DNA from: Amorphoplanes digitatis | Lineage (GTDB): Bacteria; Actinomycetota; Actinomycetes; Mycobacteriales; Micromonosporaceae | Direction: 5' to 3' | DNA: 64,000 nt | Assembly: GCF_014205335.1 (NCBI RefSeq) | Contig: NZ_JACHNH010000001.1 | Coordinates: 8,826,001-8,890,000, forward strand | Shown: positions 1 through 8,400 of the stretch, in pieces | Layout of the letters: each line of letters begins with the position of its first letter | Position numbering within the stretch: the stretch's first letter is position 1 | Position numbers and translations under genes: made by a program | Notes under the pieces: generated by a model | What the model was told of the DNA's origin: nothing | Databases searched by the model: none | Seen by the model: only the letters and a program-made list of their open reading frames with translations

Positions 1-589
1 CGCCGGGCACGTTGTCGACGTACTCCGAGGCTTCGAGCAGCTCCCAGCCCTCGGCCAGGGCCTGCATCATGCCGTACTCGATGCCGTTGTGGACCATCTT
101 GGTGTAGTGGCCCGCACCGACCGGGCCGGCGTGCACGAAGCCGTAGGGCCCGGCCGGCTTGAGCGCCTCGAAGATCGGCATGCAGTGCGCCACGTGCTCG
201 GCGGCTCCGCCGACCATCAGCGCGTAGCCGTTCTGGTTACCCCAGATGCCGCCGGAGACGCCGCAGTCCAGGTAGCCGATGCCCTTGGGCGCCAGCCGGG
301 CGGCGCGCGGCTGGTCGTCGGTGAACTTCGAGTTGCCGCCGTCGATGATCATGTCGCCGGGCGAGAGCAGGTCGGCGAGCTGGTCGATCGTGCTCTCGGT
401 GATCTCGCCCGCGGGGACCATGGTCCAGATCACCCGCGGCGCCGCGAGCTTCCCGACCAGCTCGGCGACGCTGGCGACGTCGGAGACGTCGGGGTTGCGG
501 TCGTAGCCGACGACCTCGTGCCCGGCGGAACGGATCCGCTCGCGCATGTTGCCGCCCATCCGGCCGAGACCGATGAGGCCGAGCTGCAT
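1..589 (-). CDS. gnd: 6-phosphogluconate dehydrogenase, N-terminal part
   Basis: The gene is cut by the left window edge; 196 codons are visible from the ATG. It should oxidatively decarboxylate 6-phosphogluconate to ribulose 5-phosphate in the cytoplasmic pentose phosphate pathway. The N-terminus is a Rossmann fold (LGLIGLGRMGGNM at residues 3-15). Family motifs follow: DGGNS near residue 83, VSGGIWG near 111, and the catalytic-site stretch GAGHYTKMVHNGIEYG near 158, which carries the conserved Lys and Asn. It starts 36 bp downstream of dnaN on the same strand and may be co-transcribed with it. In actinobacteria a short gnd commonly follows dnaN. Whether this is the short NAD-type or the long form cannot be decided because the C-terminus is missing. 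Confidence 0.93.
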   Translation of the reverse strand, partial: MQLGLIGLGRMGGNMRERIRSAGHEVVGYDRNPDVSDVASVAELVGKLAAPRVIWTMVPAGEITESTIDQLADLLSPGDMIIDGGNSKFTDDQPRAARLAPKGIGYLDCGVSGGIWGNQNGYALMVGGAAEHVAHCMPIFEALKPAGPYGFVHAGPVGAGHYTKMVHNGIEYGMMQALAEGWELLEASEYVDNVPG

Positions 590-625
590 GGTGTCCCCCT
601 AGGTGTTGGCTCTGTCAGCCCAGTA

Positions 626-1759
626 TCAGCGCGTTACCCGGATAGGCATGATCAGATAGCGGTATCCCGGCACGATTTCGCCGTCTTCCGCTGCGGGGGA
701 GATCACAGCCGGCTTGAAGGCGTCGACGAACGAGAACACGGCGGTCTGCGCGCCGAGGTTCTGCAACCCGTCGATCAGGTACTGCGGGTTGAAGCCGATC
801 GTGAGCGGCTCGCCGGTGAAGGTCGCCTCCATGGCCTCGCTGGCCCGCGCCTCCTCCGTGCCGCCGGCCTCGACCACCAGACCGTCCTCGCCGAAGCTGA
901 GCAGGACGGGGGTGGTGCGCTCGGCGACCAGGGCGACGCGGCGGACGACCTCGACGAGCGCGGAGACGCTCAGCCGCGCCTCGGCGTTGTGGTTCGTCGG
1001 GAACAGCGAGCGCACCGGCGGGTAGTTCGCGCCGTCGAGCAGGCGGCTCGTCGTGCGCCGGGTGCCGCCGGCGAACCCGATCATTCCCTCGCCGGCGTTG
1101 CCCTGTGCCAGCGCGAGGGTGACTTCGCCACCGAGCGGGCCCATCGTCTTGGCGGTGTCGTTCAGCGTCTTCGCCGGCACCAGCGCGTTGAGGCTGATCT
1201 CCGGGTCGTCCGGGCTCCACTCGAGCTCGCGCATCGCGAGGCGGTAACGGTCGGTGGCGAGCATCGCCATCGAGGTGCCGTTCAGCTCGATCCGGACGCC
1301 GGTCATCATCGGCAGCGTCTCGTCCCGGCCCGCGGCGATGGCCACCTGCTGAACGGCGGCGGCGAACACCTGCGCGTTGACCGTCCCGGCGCTGGACGGC
1401 ATGTCCGGCAGGGTCGGGTAGTCCTCGACCGGCATCGTCGGCAGGGTGAAGCGCGCGCTGCCGCAGACCAGTTCGAGATGCGCACCGACGGCCGCGATGT
1501 CGACCGGCTTGTTCGGTAGTGCCTTGGTGATCTCCGCGAGCAGGCGGCCCGAGACCAGGGCGGCGCCGTCGGCGTCGGCCTGCACCTCCACACTCACCTG
1601 ACTGGAGACCTCGTAGTCGAAGCCAGACACGTGCAGCCTGCCGTCGGTCACCCGCAGCATGACGCCGGCGAGCACCGGTACCGACGGGCGGCTCGGCAAA
1701 CTCTTCGCCGTCCACGCCACGGCGTCGGCGAGTGCGTCTCGCTCCACCCGGAACTTCAT
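626..1759 (-). CDS. dnaN: DNA polymerase III beta subunit (sliding clamp)
   Basis: A 377-residue sliding clamp that encircles DNA and tethers the replicative polymerase. It begins MKFRVERDALADAVAW and has the three repeated clamp folds expected of DnaN. Typical stretches are LATDRYRLAMRELEW in the middle domain and the C-terminal YRYLIMPIRV, whose hydrophobic end lines the partner-binding cleft. Length is normal for actinobacteria. The ATG has a GGAGG ribosome-binding site 7 bp upstream. A TAGAGT hexamer at 1825-1830 (minus strand) is a possible -10 element. oriC lies directly upstream, as in other actinobacteria, but here dnaA is 3.6 kb away rather than immediately next to oriC. Confidence 0.98.
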   Translation of the reverse strand: MKFRVERDALADAVAWTAKSLPSRPSVPVLAGVMLRVTDGRLHVSGFDYEVSSQVSVEVQADADGAALVSGRLLAEITKALPNKPVDIAAVGAHLELVCGSARFTLPTMPVEDYPTLPDMPSSAGTVNAQVFAAAVQQVAIAAGRDETLPMMTGVRIELNGTSMAMLATDRYRLAMRELEWSPDDPEISLNALVPAKTLNDTAKTMGPLGGEVTLALAQGNAGEGMIGFAGGTRRTTSRLLDGANYPPVRSLFPTNHNAEARLSVSALVEVVRRVALVAERTTPVLLSFGEDGLVVEAGGTEEARASEAMEATFTGEPLTIGFNPQYLIDGLQNLGAQTAVFSFVDAFKPAVISPAAEDGEIVPGYRYLIMPIRVTR

Positions 1760-1924
1760 GCCATGCCCTCCGCGTCACTCTTCCTCGACGAACCAACTTC
1801 GGATGTGCTGGTGGCGCCTACTGAACTCTATGGCTCGGGTCGGTGCTGTGTGCGCCCGGCCCCGGTGCTGCGAAGTGAGCCAGTGGTGCTTCGAGGCGGC
1901 AAGCCGCTCATCCACACCTTCCCC

Positions 1925-1972
1925 AACGCTGATGATTGCTTTTTGTTGTCTCAGAGAAATATCTAGTCGTCT
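1925..1972. other. Candidate DNA unwinding element of oriC
   Basis: A locally AT-rich stretch containing TTGCTTTTTGTTGTC and AGAAATATCTAG lies between dnaN and the DnaA boxes. It is the only clearly AT-rich patch near the origin. The role is inferred from position and composition only. Confidence 0.4.
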
Positions 1973-2024
1973 TCATCGGTCCTGTGCAAAGTGTGGAGAA
2001 CTCTTGTTTGCGCAGGCCAGCAGG

Positions 2025-2373
2025 TTATCCACCGGTGATTCACAGGTGGAAAACCAGGGTACAAACCCCGGGCTGCGTCCACAGTCGTCGACCCGACGGC
2101 AGTTGTCCACCGTTGTCCACCGGCTATCCACCGGTTATCCACGGGGTTTGTGCCCAGCCCTGGGGATAACGCCGGAACGCTACCGGCTCGTCGTCCCCAG
2201 AACCTTCAACAGGAAATCCACACGCGTCCACAGCCTGTGTGGAGTCTGGTGACGGTGCGTGTCTGTCCACATCGATTTCCCCAGGGCTCATCCACATCTG
2301 TGGGGAACGGCGGCGAGGGTTGTCCACCGCTGGGGATAACTACCTGTGAACGCCTGTGAACTTCTGTGGATAA
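2025..2373. other. oriC: oriC: cluster of DnaA boxes
   Basis: Chromosome replication origin. Boxes on the plus strand are TTATCCACC (2025), TTGTCCACC (2103, 2113 and 2320), CTATCCACC (2124), TTATCCACG (2135), CTGTCCACA (2263) and TCATCCACA (2288). On the minus strand are TTATCCCCA (2161-2169 and 2331-2339) and a perfect TTATCCACA (2365-2373). Four boxes at 2103-2143 are spaced 10-11 bp apart, one helical turn, which suits cooperative DnaA loading. The relatively AT-rich patch at about 1925-1972 is the best candidate for the unwinding element. The position next to dnaN matches actinobacterial origins. Confidence 0.93.
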
Positions 2374-2738
2374 CGTTGGCACGATCCGGTGCCGTCCCGA
2401 CGTTGACACGAACGAGTTGGGGAAAACCCCGCGATCGGGGACCGCTTGTGGCCGGCCGACGATCCTGTAGGGACGACAACCTCCGTCCGAGATGGCCCGT
2501 GAAGCACTCGCCTCACGTCACCCGGCCCGCTCTCGTCACCCCGCCCGACACGCCGTCCGCCTTGTTGGGTGGGCGGCGGTACGGGCTTCAGGCTGTGACG
2601 GTGGCAGATCCCGTTCAGGCACGGCGGCTCAATGACCAGGAAGGTCAGCAGCCGTTACGTGTCACCCGTCGAGGCACTGGTTCACCGATCCGATGACGCC
2701 GGGCGATGATCGTGCGGGCCGTGACCGGCCGGAACACG

Positions 2739-2813
2739 GTGCCGCCGATCGCGGTGCCGCCGATCACGGTGCTGGCGATCGCGGTGCTGGCGATCGCGGT
2801 GCTGGCGATCGCG
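2739..2813. repeat. 15-bp tandem repeat, 5 units
   Basis: Five consecutive 15-bp units of the form GGTGCTGGCGATCGC; the first two are variants with GCCGCC. The array ends at the ribosome-binding site of the PPOX gene. It is open in the upstream frame, where it would encode Asp-Arg-Gly-Ala repeats, but the family start lies downstream, so it is probably not translated. Confidence 0.85.
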
Positions 2814-2827
2814 GAGGTCACCGGTCG

Positions 2828-3220
2828 GTGACGCCCGCCGAGCTGTTCGCCGGGGCGCGGGTCGCCCACCTGGCCACGGTCGACGACACCGGCGCGCCGC
2901 ACCTGGTGCCGATCGTCTTCGCCCTGGTCGGCGACGTCATCTACAGCGCGGTCGACGACAAGCCGAAGCGGCATCGCCGGCTGCGCCGGCTCGCCAACGT
3001 CGCACACGAGCCGCGGGTGAGTGTGCTCGCCGACCACTACGACGACGACTGGACCCGACTGTGGTGGGTCCGCGCCGATGGCACCGCAGCCGTACTGCCC
3101 GACTCGGCGGAGGGGCGCGCGGCCCTCGTGGCCAGGTACCCGCAGTACACGGCCATGCCGCCGGCCGGGCCGTTCCTGCGCATCGAGGTGCACCGCTGGT
3201 CGTCCTGGTCTGCGCGCTGA
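2828..3220 (+). CDS. PPOX-class F420-dependent oxidoreductase (Rv0121-like)
   Basis: A 130-residue protein of the split-barrel flavin/F420-binding fold. The diagnostic start is the stretch RVAHLATVDDTGAPHLVPI, followed by a second strand around DVIYSAVDDKPKR and a C-terminal WVRADGTA segment. This resembles the small PPOX-class, probably F420-dependent, family that includes Rv0121. The substrate is unknown. The GTG start was chosen because it has GGAGGT at 2813-2818 with 9-bp spacing and matches the family N-terminus. An upstream ATG at 2693 would add 45 residues encoded by the 15-bp tandem repeat. The location between oriC and dnaA is unusual. It stands alone on the plus strand with no operon partner. 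Confidence 0.8.
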   Translation: MTPAELFAGARVAHLATVDDTGAPHLVPIVFALVGDVIYSAVDDKPKRHRRLRRLANVAHEPRVSVLADHYDDDWTRLWWVRADGTAAVLPDSAEGRAALVARYPQYTAMPPAGPFLRIEVHRWSSWSAR

Positions 3221-3362
3221 GGGCGAGGCAGGATGTGCGGCTGCGCCGGCCCGCCGCTTGCCCCTTCTCTTACCTGTTGTCACGGCACTAGTTCGCCTCA
3301 CCCGGCCAGACCGCGGCGACATCCACCAACGCGGCCCCAACGGCACCGAAGACAGCTCGGCA

Positions 3363-3428
3363 GGGCGCCGACCGGCCGGCTCGGCTCACCGACGAGGGCG
3401 CCGACCGGCCGGCTCGGCTCACCGACGA
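3363..3428. repeat. 33-bp direct repeat, 2 units
   Basis: Two identical adjacent 33-bp units starting GGGCGCCGACCGGCCGGCTC. They sit in otherwise featureless DNA after the PPOX gene; no gene is seen between 3221 and 3508. Confidence 0.8.
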
Positions 3429-3578
3429 CGGGGTCGATCGGCCGCACTAGTGGGTAGCGCAGCGGCGGTTGACTATCTCCGCGGATTCGAGGCTCTGGCG
3501 CAGATTAGGTGATGGACGTCGGCCGACGAGTCGTTGCACGGCTGAAGGCGGTTGAGGTCGCCGACCGCTTCCACCTTT

Positions 3579-3647
3579 GGCAATACCTGCCCCCGGCTGT
3601 TGGAAGTACCTGGCCCCGGTGTTGGGAGTACCTAGCCGCCGCTGTGG
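3579..3647. repeat. 23-bp imperfect tandem repeat, 3 units
   Basis: Three 23-bp units built around the core TACCTG/TACCTA followed by a C-rich half. They lie exactly where the ISL3 transposase reading frame should run from RFHLWQ into the AVDKAV stretch. They are therefore best read as a local triplication inside the relic, not as replication iterons. Confidence 0.7.
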
Positions 3648-3730
3648 ATAAGGCCGTCGCCCGGCATACCGGCATGAGAGCTACCTCGACGAACCGATCG
3701 ACCCGACCCCGCCACGCCCACCAAGGCGAT

Positions 3731-3826
3731 GGCCGTCGAGCCGGCTGGGGCGGTGGCGGTCGAGCCGGCTGGGGCGGTGGCGGTCGAGCCGGCTGGGGCG
3801 GTGGCGGTCGAGCCGGCTGGGGCGGG
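3731..3826. repeat. 24-bp tandem repeat, 4 units
   Basis: Four nearly identical 24-bp units (GTCGAGCCGGCTGGGGCGGT core). The period is a multiple of three, so all frames stay open. It lies inside the transposase relic. Confidence 0.9.
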
Positions 3827-4204
3827 ACGGCCGGCTCATCCCCGGGGTGCGGGGGCAGGTGCGCGGGCGTGGCCGTCGAGCCGACCGGGGGATGGCCGAA
3901 CGCAGCCGCGCCCATCGTGCCCTGGTCCACGAGCTGCTGGCGCACGGTGTCGGATTCCGGCAGATTGCCGGGCATCATGGTTGGTCGCACCGCGCGGGTA
4001 TCGAAATTTGACCACCTCGCCACCTGGCAGGAGTCGGTGGTGGACAGAGGCCACGACCGTGCCTGGTCGAACCGTTCAAGCCCGATCGCTTCGCGGCATC
4101 GGTGAATGCCGTGTCAAGGTCAGCACCCTGTGTCGCGAGATCACGGCTCATGGCGTCACACCGACAGCTACCCGGCTGTCCGTAAGTTCGTCGAACGGCC
4201 GCAG

Positions 4205-4345
4205 CCCCGGCAAACTCGAGCTCGGTCTCCGCGGCGCGGGCGATCCGGTCGGCGGAGAAGGTCAGGCGGCGCAGCGGCCGGGCGACCGCGCGGGCCATCA
4301 TCAGCGACAGCGCGACCATGACCAGCAGCAGGAACAGGGTGCCGC
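4205..4345 (-). pseudogene. Sensor histidine kinase fragment (TM helix plus HAMP)
   Basis: The minus strand encodes a hydrophobic helix (LFLLLVMVALSLMMA) running straight into ARAVARPLRRLTFSADRIA, which is the membrane exit and first HAMP helix typical of actinobacterial sensor kinases. No dimerisation or ATPase domain follows; the frame runs into the ISL3 relic instead. An adjacent minus-strand frame (about 4450-4593) carries QLWAAVQHLPGLLDVAVDQV, which may be the remains of its sensor domain. This is a relic, not a functional gene. Confidence 0.5.
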
Positions 4346-4641
4346 CGCCGGGCGATGGGTCTGCGGGTGGTCGGGTGGATGGCGACCCGATCCGGCGTCC
4401 GCGGCAAACCCGACCTGGCGACAACGCCCCGCCTGCGGTAACGCCCCGCCTGCGGTCGGTGCGACACGTGGACGGGTGGATCTGCCGGCACCCGGACAAC
4501 CTGGTCGACCGCGACATCGAGCAGCCCCGGCAGATGCTGGACCGCTGCCCAGAGCTGCGATCCGTTGTGGAACTGGTCCGCTCTGGCCGACACGATGACC
4601 GACTGAACGGGAGACGTCTCGCCGGGTGGATCACCGCAGCC

Positions 4642-4774
4642 GAGCAGGCCGCGTTACGCCGAGCAGGCCGCGTTACGCCGAGCAGGCCGCGTTACGCCGA
4701 GCAGGCCGCGTTACGCCGAGCAGGCCGCGTTACGCCGAGCAGGCCGCGTTACGCCGAGCAGGCCGCGTTGCCAG
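4642..4774. repeat. 19-bp tandem repeat, 7 units
   Basis: Seven head-to-tail copies of GAGCAGGCCGCGTTACGCC, essentially identical, the last one diverging at its end. The period is not a multiple of three, so it is not a coding repeat. The near-identity suggests recent expansion. Confidence 0.93.
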
Positions 4775-5341
4775 GCATCGGTCGCTTCGCCACTGGCCTG
4801 ACCGTCGACCTCGCTGCGGTCACCGTCGGGCTGAGCCTGCCCTTCAGCTCCGGACCAGCGCGGCCCACCAGCTGTATTTATAGCGATGTGCCGGTTGGCT
4901 TGGCGATCCAGCTATTGCTACCGCGGTGAGTGTGACGGTGGTGCGAGCGGTCGCGATTTCGTCGTGGGTGCGCGCCGGGTTTGTGGCTTGGGCGCTTGAG
5001 CGGCCGGCCGTTGCGGAGGTCTGTGGTGGCCCTACTGGCTGCGGCGCGGCGGCCGATCCCGCCGCCGGTACTACCGCTTCGCCCCGGTGGTGCACAGACC
5101 GCGCAACTGGCCCTCGCCGCCGGTCGAAGCCGTAGAACCGGCCCTCCGGCCAGGCCGAAGCTGAGCGGGTGTCCGGGTGCGGGTTCGGCTGGGTTGGGTG
5201 GCGCCGGGGTTTGGGTGGTGGCGGGTCAGCCCGGCGGCGTGGGTCGGGGAGGGACCGGCCACGGGGCGGTCCGGTGAGGTGGTCGGCGCGGTTGTTGCGG
5301 TTGGGGTGGCCGGTGGGCGTACTGGAGGATTTGGGGTTTGA
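4775..5341. other. Non-coding stretch downstream of dnaA
   Basis: About 570 bp between the 19-bp array and the dnaA stop codon. It holds G/T-rich low-complexity sequence (about 5165-5300) and a short AT-richer patch near 4868-4925. No gene, strong hairpin or recognisable element was found. Confidence 0.5.
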
Positions 5342-7261
5342 TCAGGTGTTTTGTTTGATGCGGTTGGTTAGTTCCGCGATCTGGTTGTAGAGGGAGCGGC
5401 GCTCGGCCATGTGCTGGCGGATCTTGCGGTCCGCGTGCATGACGGTGGTGTGGTCGCGGCCGCCGAAGGCCTGGCCGATGCGGGGCAGTGAGAGTTCGGT
5501 GAGTTCGCGGCAGAGATACATCGCGACCTGGCGGGCGTTGACCAGGACGCGGGAGCGGGAGTGGCCGCGGAGGTCTTCGAGGCTTACGCCGAAGTAGTCC
5601 GCGGTCGAGACCATGATCTGGTCCGCGGTGATTTCCGGGCCGGCGCCGTCGGGCATGAAGTCGCGGAGTACCTCTTCCGCCAGCGAGAGCTGCACCGACG
5701 AGCGGGTCAGGCTGGCGAAGGCGGTGACGCGGATGAGGGCGCCCTCGAGTTCGCGGATGGAGTTCGAGACGCGGGAGGCGATGAACTCCAGGACGTCGTC
5801 GGGGGCGTACATGCGCTCCTGCGCGGCCTTCTTCTGCAGGATGGCGATGCGGGTCTCGAGGTCCGGCGGCTGGATGTCGGCGAGCAGGCCCCACTCGAAC
5901 CTGGTGCGCATCCGGTCCTCGAGCGTGGCGAGCTGGCGCGGCGAGCGGTCCGAGCTGATCACGATCTGCTTGTTGGCGTTGTGCAGGGTGTTGAACGTGT
6001 GGAAGAACTCCTCCTGCGTGCGCTCGCGGTTCTCCAGGAACTGGATGTCGTCGATCAGCAGGATGTCGACGTCGCGGTAGCGGCGCTGGAAGGCCTGCGT
6101 CTTGTCGTCGCGCAGGGAGTTGATGAAGTCGTTGGTGAATTCCTCGGTGGAGACGTAGCGGACCGAGCGGGCGTGGCCGAGGGTCGTCGCGTAGTGGCCG
6201 ATGGCGTGCAGCAGGTGTGTCTTGCCCAGTCCCGAGCTGCCGTAGATGAACAGCGGGTTGTAGGCCTTCGCCGGTGACTCGGCGACGGCAACCGAGGCGG
6301 CGTGCGCGAAGCGGTTCGAGGAGCCGATGACGAACGTCTCGAACATGTACTTCGGATTCAGGCGGTTGCCGTCGTTGCCGCCCGGACGGCGGTCGCCCGG
6401 CTGGCCGCGCATGTCCATCGGTGCCCGGCCGGGGCCGTTGTCGCCGCCGTGGCGCATCTGCACGTTGTCGTCGCGGCGGTCCTGGCCGAGCAGGGCCGGG
6501 CGGTCGTCGGGGCGGCGCTGGTTGTCCCGCAGCTGTGCCTGGTCGGAGGCCATCCGGCGGCCGCCCTGGTCGTTCGACGGGTCCGCGAAGTGCGGCATCT
6601 GCCGGGGTGCCTCGCGGCGCTGCGGCTCCGAGTCGGCGCGGTTCGGCGCCGGGGACTTCGGGTCCTTCTGCTCCGGTGCCGGTGACTTGGCCGGCTCGGG
6701 CTGCTGCGGCAGCGGCGCTGCGAACAGCGCGTCCTGGCCGTCGCGCGGGTGGCCCGACTGGGCCGGGCGCGGGAACGGCGCCTGCGCCGAACCGGTCGGG
6801 CCGTCCGCCGACTCATAGTTCTGCTCGTACTGGTCGTCGAAGGTCTGCGGGTAGCTCTCCGGATGACCGAACGACGGCGCCTGGGGATAGCGGTCCGGGT
6901 AGGACGGCGGCTGCTGGTCGGCGTAGTGCGCGGGCGGCAGCTGCGTCGCCGGCTCGGGCGGGGGCGTGCCGTAGACCGTGCCCGGGTGACCCGTGCCGTC
7001 CTCCGGCGGGCGCACGGTCACGGCGACCTGGATCGGCCGGCCCAGCCTGCGCGACAGCGCCTCGGTGATGGCCAGCCGCAGCCGGGACTCGATCACGTCG
7101 CGGGTATAGGTGTCGGGCACCGACAACAGCGCGGTGTCCTCAACTATGGCGCGCAGGCGGGTGAGCCGCAGGTACGCACGCTGCTGGGCGGACGCGATCT
7201 CGTCCGCCAGCTCGTCCGTCGCAGCGGTCCATACCCCGCCAAGGTCGACCGTATCGGCCAC
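5342..7261 (-). CDS. dnaA: Chromosomal replication initiator protein DnaA
   Basis: A 639-residue DnaA that binds DnaA boxes, oligomerises on ATP and opens oriC. Domain I begins VADTVDLGGVWTAATDEL. Domain II (roughly residues 85-300) is a long Pro/Gln/Asp-rich linker, as in other actinobacteria. The AAA+ domain carries Walker A GSSGLGKTH near 341 and Walker B LLIDDIQF. Domain IV ends with the DnaA signature GGRDHTTVMHADRKI. The GTG start was chosen because it matches the family N-terminus and has a G-rich ribosome-binding site; the open frame runs 39 codons further to a TTG but that part is not DnaA-like. DnaA boxes at 7406 and 7417 in the leader suggest autoregulation. Confidence 0.97.
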   Translation of the reverse strand: MADTVDLGGVWTAATDELADEIASAQQRAYLRLTRLRAIVEDTALLSVPDTYTRDVIESRLRLAITEALSRRLGRPIQVAVTVRPPEDGTGHPGTVYGTPPPEPATQLPPAHYADQQPPSYPDRYPQAPSFGHPESYPQTFDDQYEQNYESADGPTGSAQAPFPRPAQSGHPRDGQDALFAAPLPQQPEPAKSPAPEQKDPKSPAPNRADSEPQRREAPRQMPHFADPSNDQGGRRMASDQAQLRDNQRRPDDRPALLGQDRRDDNVQMRHGGDNGPGRAPMDMRGQPGDRRPGGNDGNRLNPKYMFETFVIGSSNRFAHAASVAVAESPAKAYNPLFIYGSSGLGKTHLLHAIGHYATTLGHARSVRYVSTEEFTNDFINSLRDDKTQAFQRRYRDVDILLIDDIQFLENRERTQEEFFHTFNTLHNANKQIVISSDRSPRQLATLEDRMRTRFEWGLLADIQPPDLETRIAILQKKAAQERMYAPDDVLEFIASRVSNSIRELEGALIRVTAFASLTRSSVQLSLAEEVLRDFMPDGAGPEITADQIMVSTADYFGVSLEDLRGHSRSRVLVNARQVAMYLCRELTELSLPRIGQAFGGRDHTTVMHADRKIRQHMAERRSLYNQIAELTNRIKQNT

Positions 7262-7328
7262 CGCCGCGCCACCCCCATCGCCGCCGGTTCCCCGGTGGCC
7301 TTGTCCGGCTTCCGCCGATCCTGCCTGT

Positions 7329-7348
7329 CGTCGCCCGTAGGGGCGACG
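7329..7348 (-). promoter_or_regulatory. Hairpin in the dnaA leader
   Basis: A perfect 8-bp inverted repeat (CGTCGCCC, 4-base loop, GGGCGACG) lies between the DnaA boxes and the dnaA start. It could form in the dnaA mRNA leader; no function is demonstrated. Confidence 0.4.
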
Positions 7349-7405
7349 GACCGGCTTCCCCCAACCCAGCACATTCAACCTGCTGAACGTGCGCGGCGGC
7401 GCCGG

Positions 7406-7425
7406 CTATCCACAGGTTATCCACA
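7406..7425. promoter_or_regulatory. Two DnaA boxes upstream of dnaA
   Basis: CTATCCACA (7406-7414) and a perfect TTATCCACA (7417-7425), 11 bp apart, lie 145-165 bp upstream of the dnaA start. This fits the known autoregulation of dnaA by DnaA. The rest of the 610-bp divergent region between dnaA and rpmH holds no gene. Confidence 0.75.
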
Positions 7426-7800
7426 ACCTGTGCACTTGTCGGCGGTCGCTCCCCGGCCGGATGGTCGGCAGACTTCCCGGAGCCTGTGCTGGCGCGGGAA
7501 AACAGGCTCACCGTGCCGAACGATTTACCGCCTCGTCCGGTTTTGGCCAGCTCGACGCGGTATGCGAACAGCGCTGAAGACCAGCAAACGGGCACGCTAA
7601 CAGCGCGGCCGGTCCTGCATCAACCGCCGGTACCCACCCCGGGTAAGACCTGGCACGAAAAGATTCACTCCGTACGCAGAATGGCCGACCTCAGTGACGG
7701 AGCGCAGCCGGGAGAGGATCTGTCGGCGTGCCGTCCCGGTGATGGTTGACCACGGTAGGGGCGCTGCGTAGGGTCGGGCGGTTGCTCCGCCGCCCTCTGC

Positions 7801-7806
7801 TAAAGT
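7801..7806 (+). promoter_or_regulatory. Candidate -10 of the rpmH operon
   Basis: TAAAGT lies 65 bp upstream of the rpmH start in the divergent dnaA-rpmH region. It is the best -10 match there. No good -35 is seen at 17 bp. Confidence 0.4.
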
Positions 7807-7871
7807 GGCGTCTTGCAGCTTTGATGCCCCCTGGACGCCTGCGGGTCGTCCGACGAAGACGGAGTTCTGAC

Positions 7872-8009
7872 GTGAGCAAGCGCACCTACCAGCCGAACAA
7901 CCGCCGGCGCGCGAAGACCCACGGTTTCCGGCTGCGCATGCGCACCCGTGCCGGTCGTGCCATCCTCGCCACCCGTCGCGCCAAGGGCCGCGACAAGCTG
8001 TCGGCCTGA
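7872..8009 (+). CDS. rpmH: Ribosomal protein bL34
   Basis: A 45-residue, very basic ribosomal protein of the large subunit. The sequence MSKRTYQPNNRRRAKTHGF, then RLRMRTRAGRAILATRRAKGR, is a textbook bL34. The GTG start gives the standard length. It is the first gene of the plus-strand cluster rpmH-rnpA-yidD-yidC-jag, diverging from dnaA as in most bacteria. rnpA begins 34 bp downstream. Confidence 0.98.
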   Translation: MSKRTYQPNNRRRAKTHGFRLRMRTRAGRAILATRRAKGRDKLSA

Positions 8010-8043
8010 GCCGAAGCTGGTCAGGCCGGATGCCCGGGTAGTC

Positions 8044-8400
8044 GTGCTGGCCGCGGCGCAACGACTGCGGCGTAGCACCGACTTCGCCGCAGCGGTTCGC
8101 GGTGGTCGTCGGGCAGGCCGGGGCACGGTGGTCGTCCATTTACTTCTCGATGAGCCGGCGCAAGCCTCCACGGCGCGCGCCGGCTTCGTCGTGTCCAAGG
8201 CCGTCGGCAACGCCGTGGTCCGCAACAAGGTCCGGCGGCGGCTGCGCCACCTGGTCCGGCCCCGCCTGACCGATCTGCCGGACGGCACCCTGCTGGTGGT
8301 CCGCGCGCTCCCGGCTTCGGCCTCCGCCTCCTTCGAGAGGCTCGGCACCGATCTGGACGCCGCCCTCGCGGCGGCACGGTCGCCCCGGCGGCGGCGATGA
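8044..8400 (+). CDS. rnpA: Ribonuclease P protein component
   Basis: A 118-residue basic protein that binds the RNase P RNA and supports 5' maturation of tRNAs. It has the N-terminal LRRSTDFAAAVRGGRRAGRG and the family signature RNKVRRRLRHLVR, the conserved RNR-like basic helix. The GTG start was chosen to match the family N-terminus; the open frame extends 32 codons upstream into rpmH without similarity. Its stop codon overlaps the yidD start in an ATGA arrangement, so translation is probably coupled. Confidence 0.96.
   Translation: MLAAAQRLRRSTDFAAAVRGGRRAGRGTVVVHLLLDEPAQASTARAGFVVSKAVGNAVVRNKVRRRLRHLVRPRLTDLPDGTLLVVRALPASASASFERLGTDLDAALAAARSPRRRR

Larger units (their letters stand above)
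3509..4217 (+). pseudogene. Decayed ISL3-type transposase
   Basis: Fragments of an ISL3-family transposase are spread over several frames. First comes KAVEVADRFHLWQ then AVDKAVARH, the catalytic-domain stretch around the DRFHLW motif. Next is AHRALVHELLAHGVGFRQIA, the second helix-turn-helix stretch, interrupted by a stop at about 4010. GQRPRPCLVEPFKP and KVSTLCREITAHG follow, with a frame change into SYPAVRKFVER. The transposase is interrupted by three 23-bp repeats (3579-3647) and a 24-bp array (3731-3826). No terminal inverted repeats or target duplication could be recognised. It cannot make a working transposase. The family assignment comes from recognising the characteristic motif order and should be confirmed by a translated search. 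Confidence 0.65.

Noticed and set aside
3643..3651. Perfect DnaA box (TTATCCACA on the minus strand) next to three 23-bp repeats, resembling an iteron origin
   Set aside because: The bases code for the conserved AVDKAV stretch of the ISL3 transposase relic, and the repeats are a triplication of that same coding sequence, so coincidence is more likely.
7262..7378. Upstream TTG start extending DnaA by 39 residues
   Set aside because: The extra residues are not DnaA-like, and the GTG at 7261 begins exactly at the family N-terminus.
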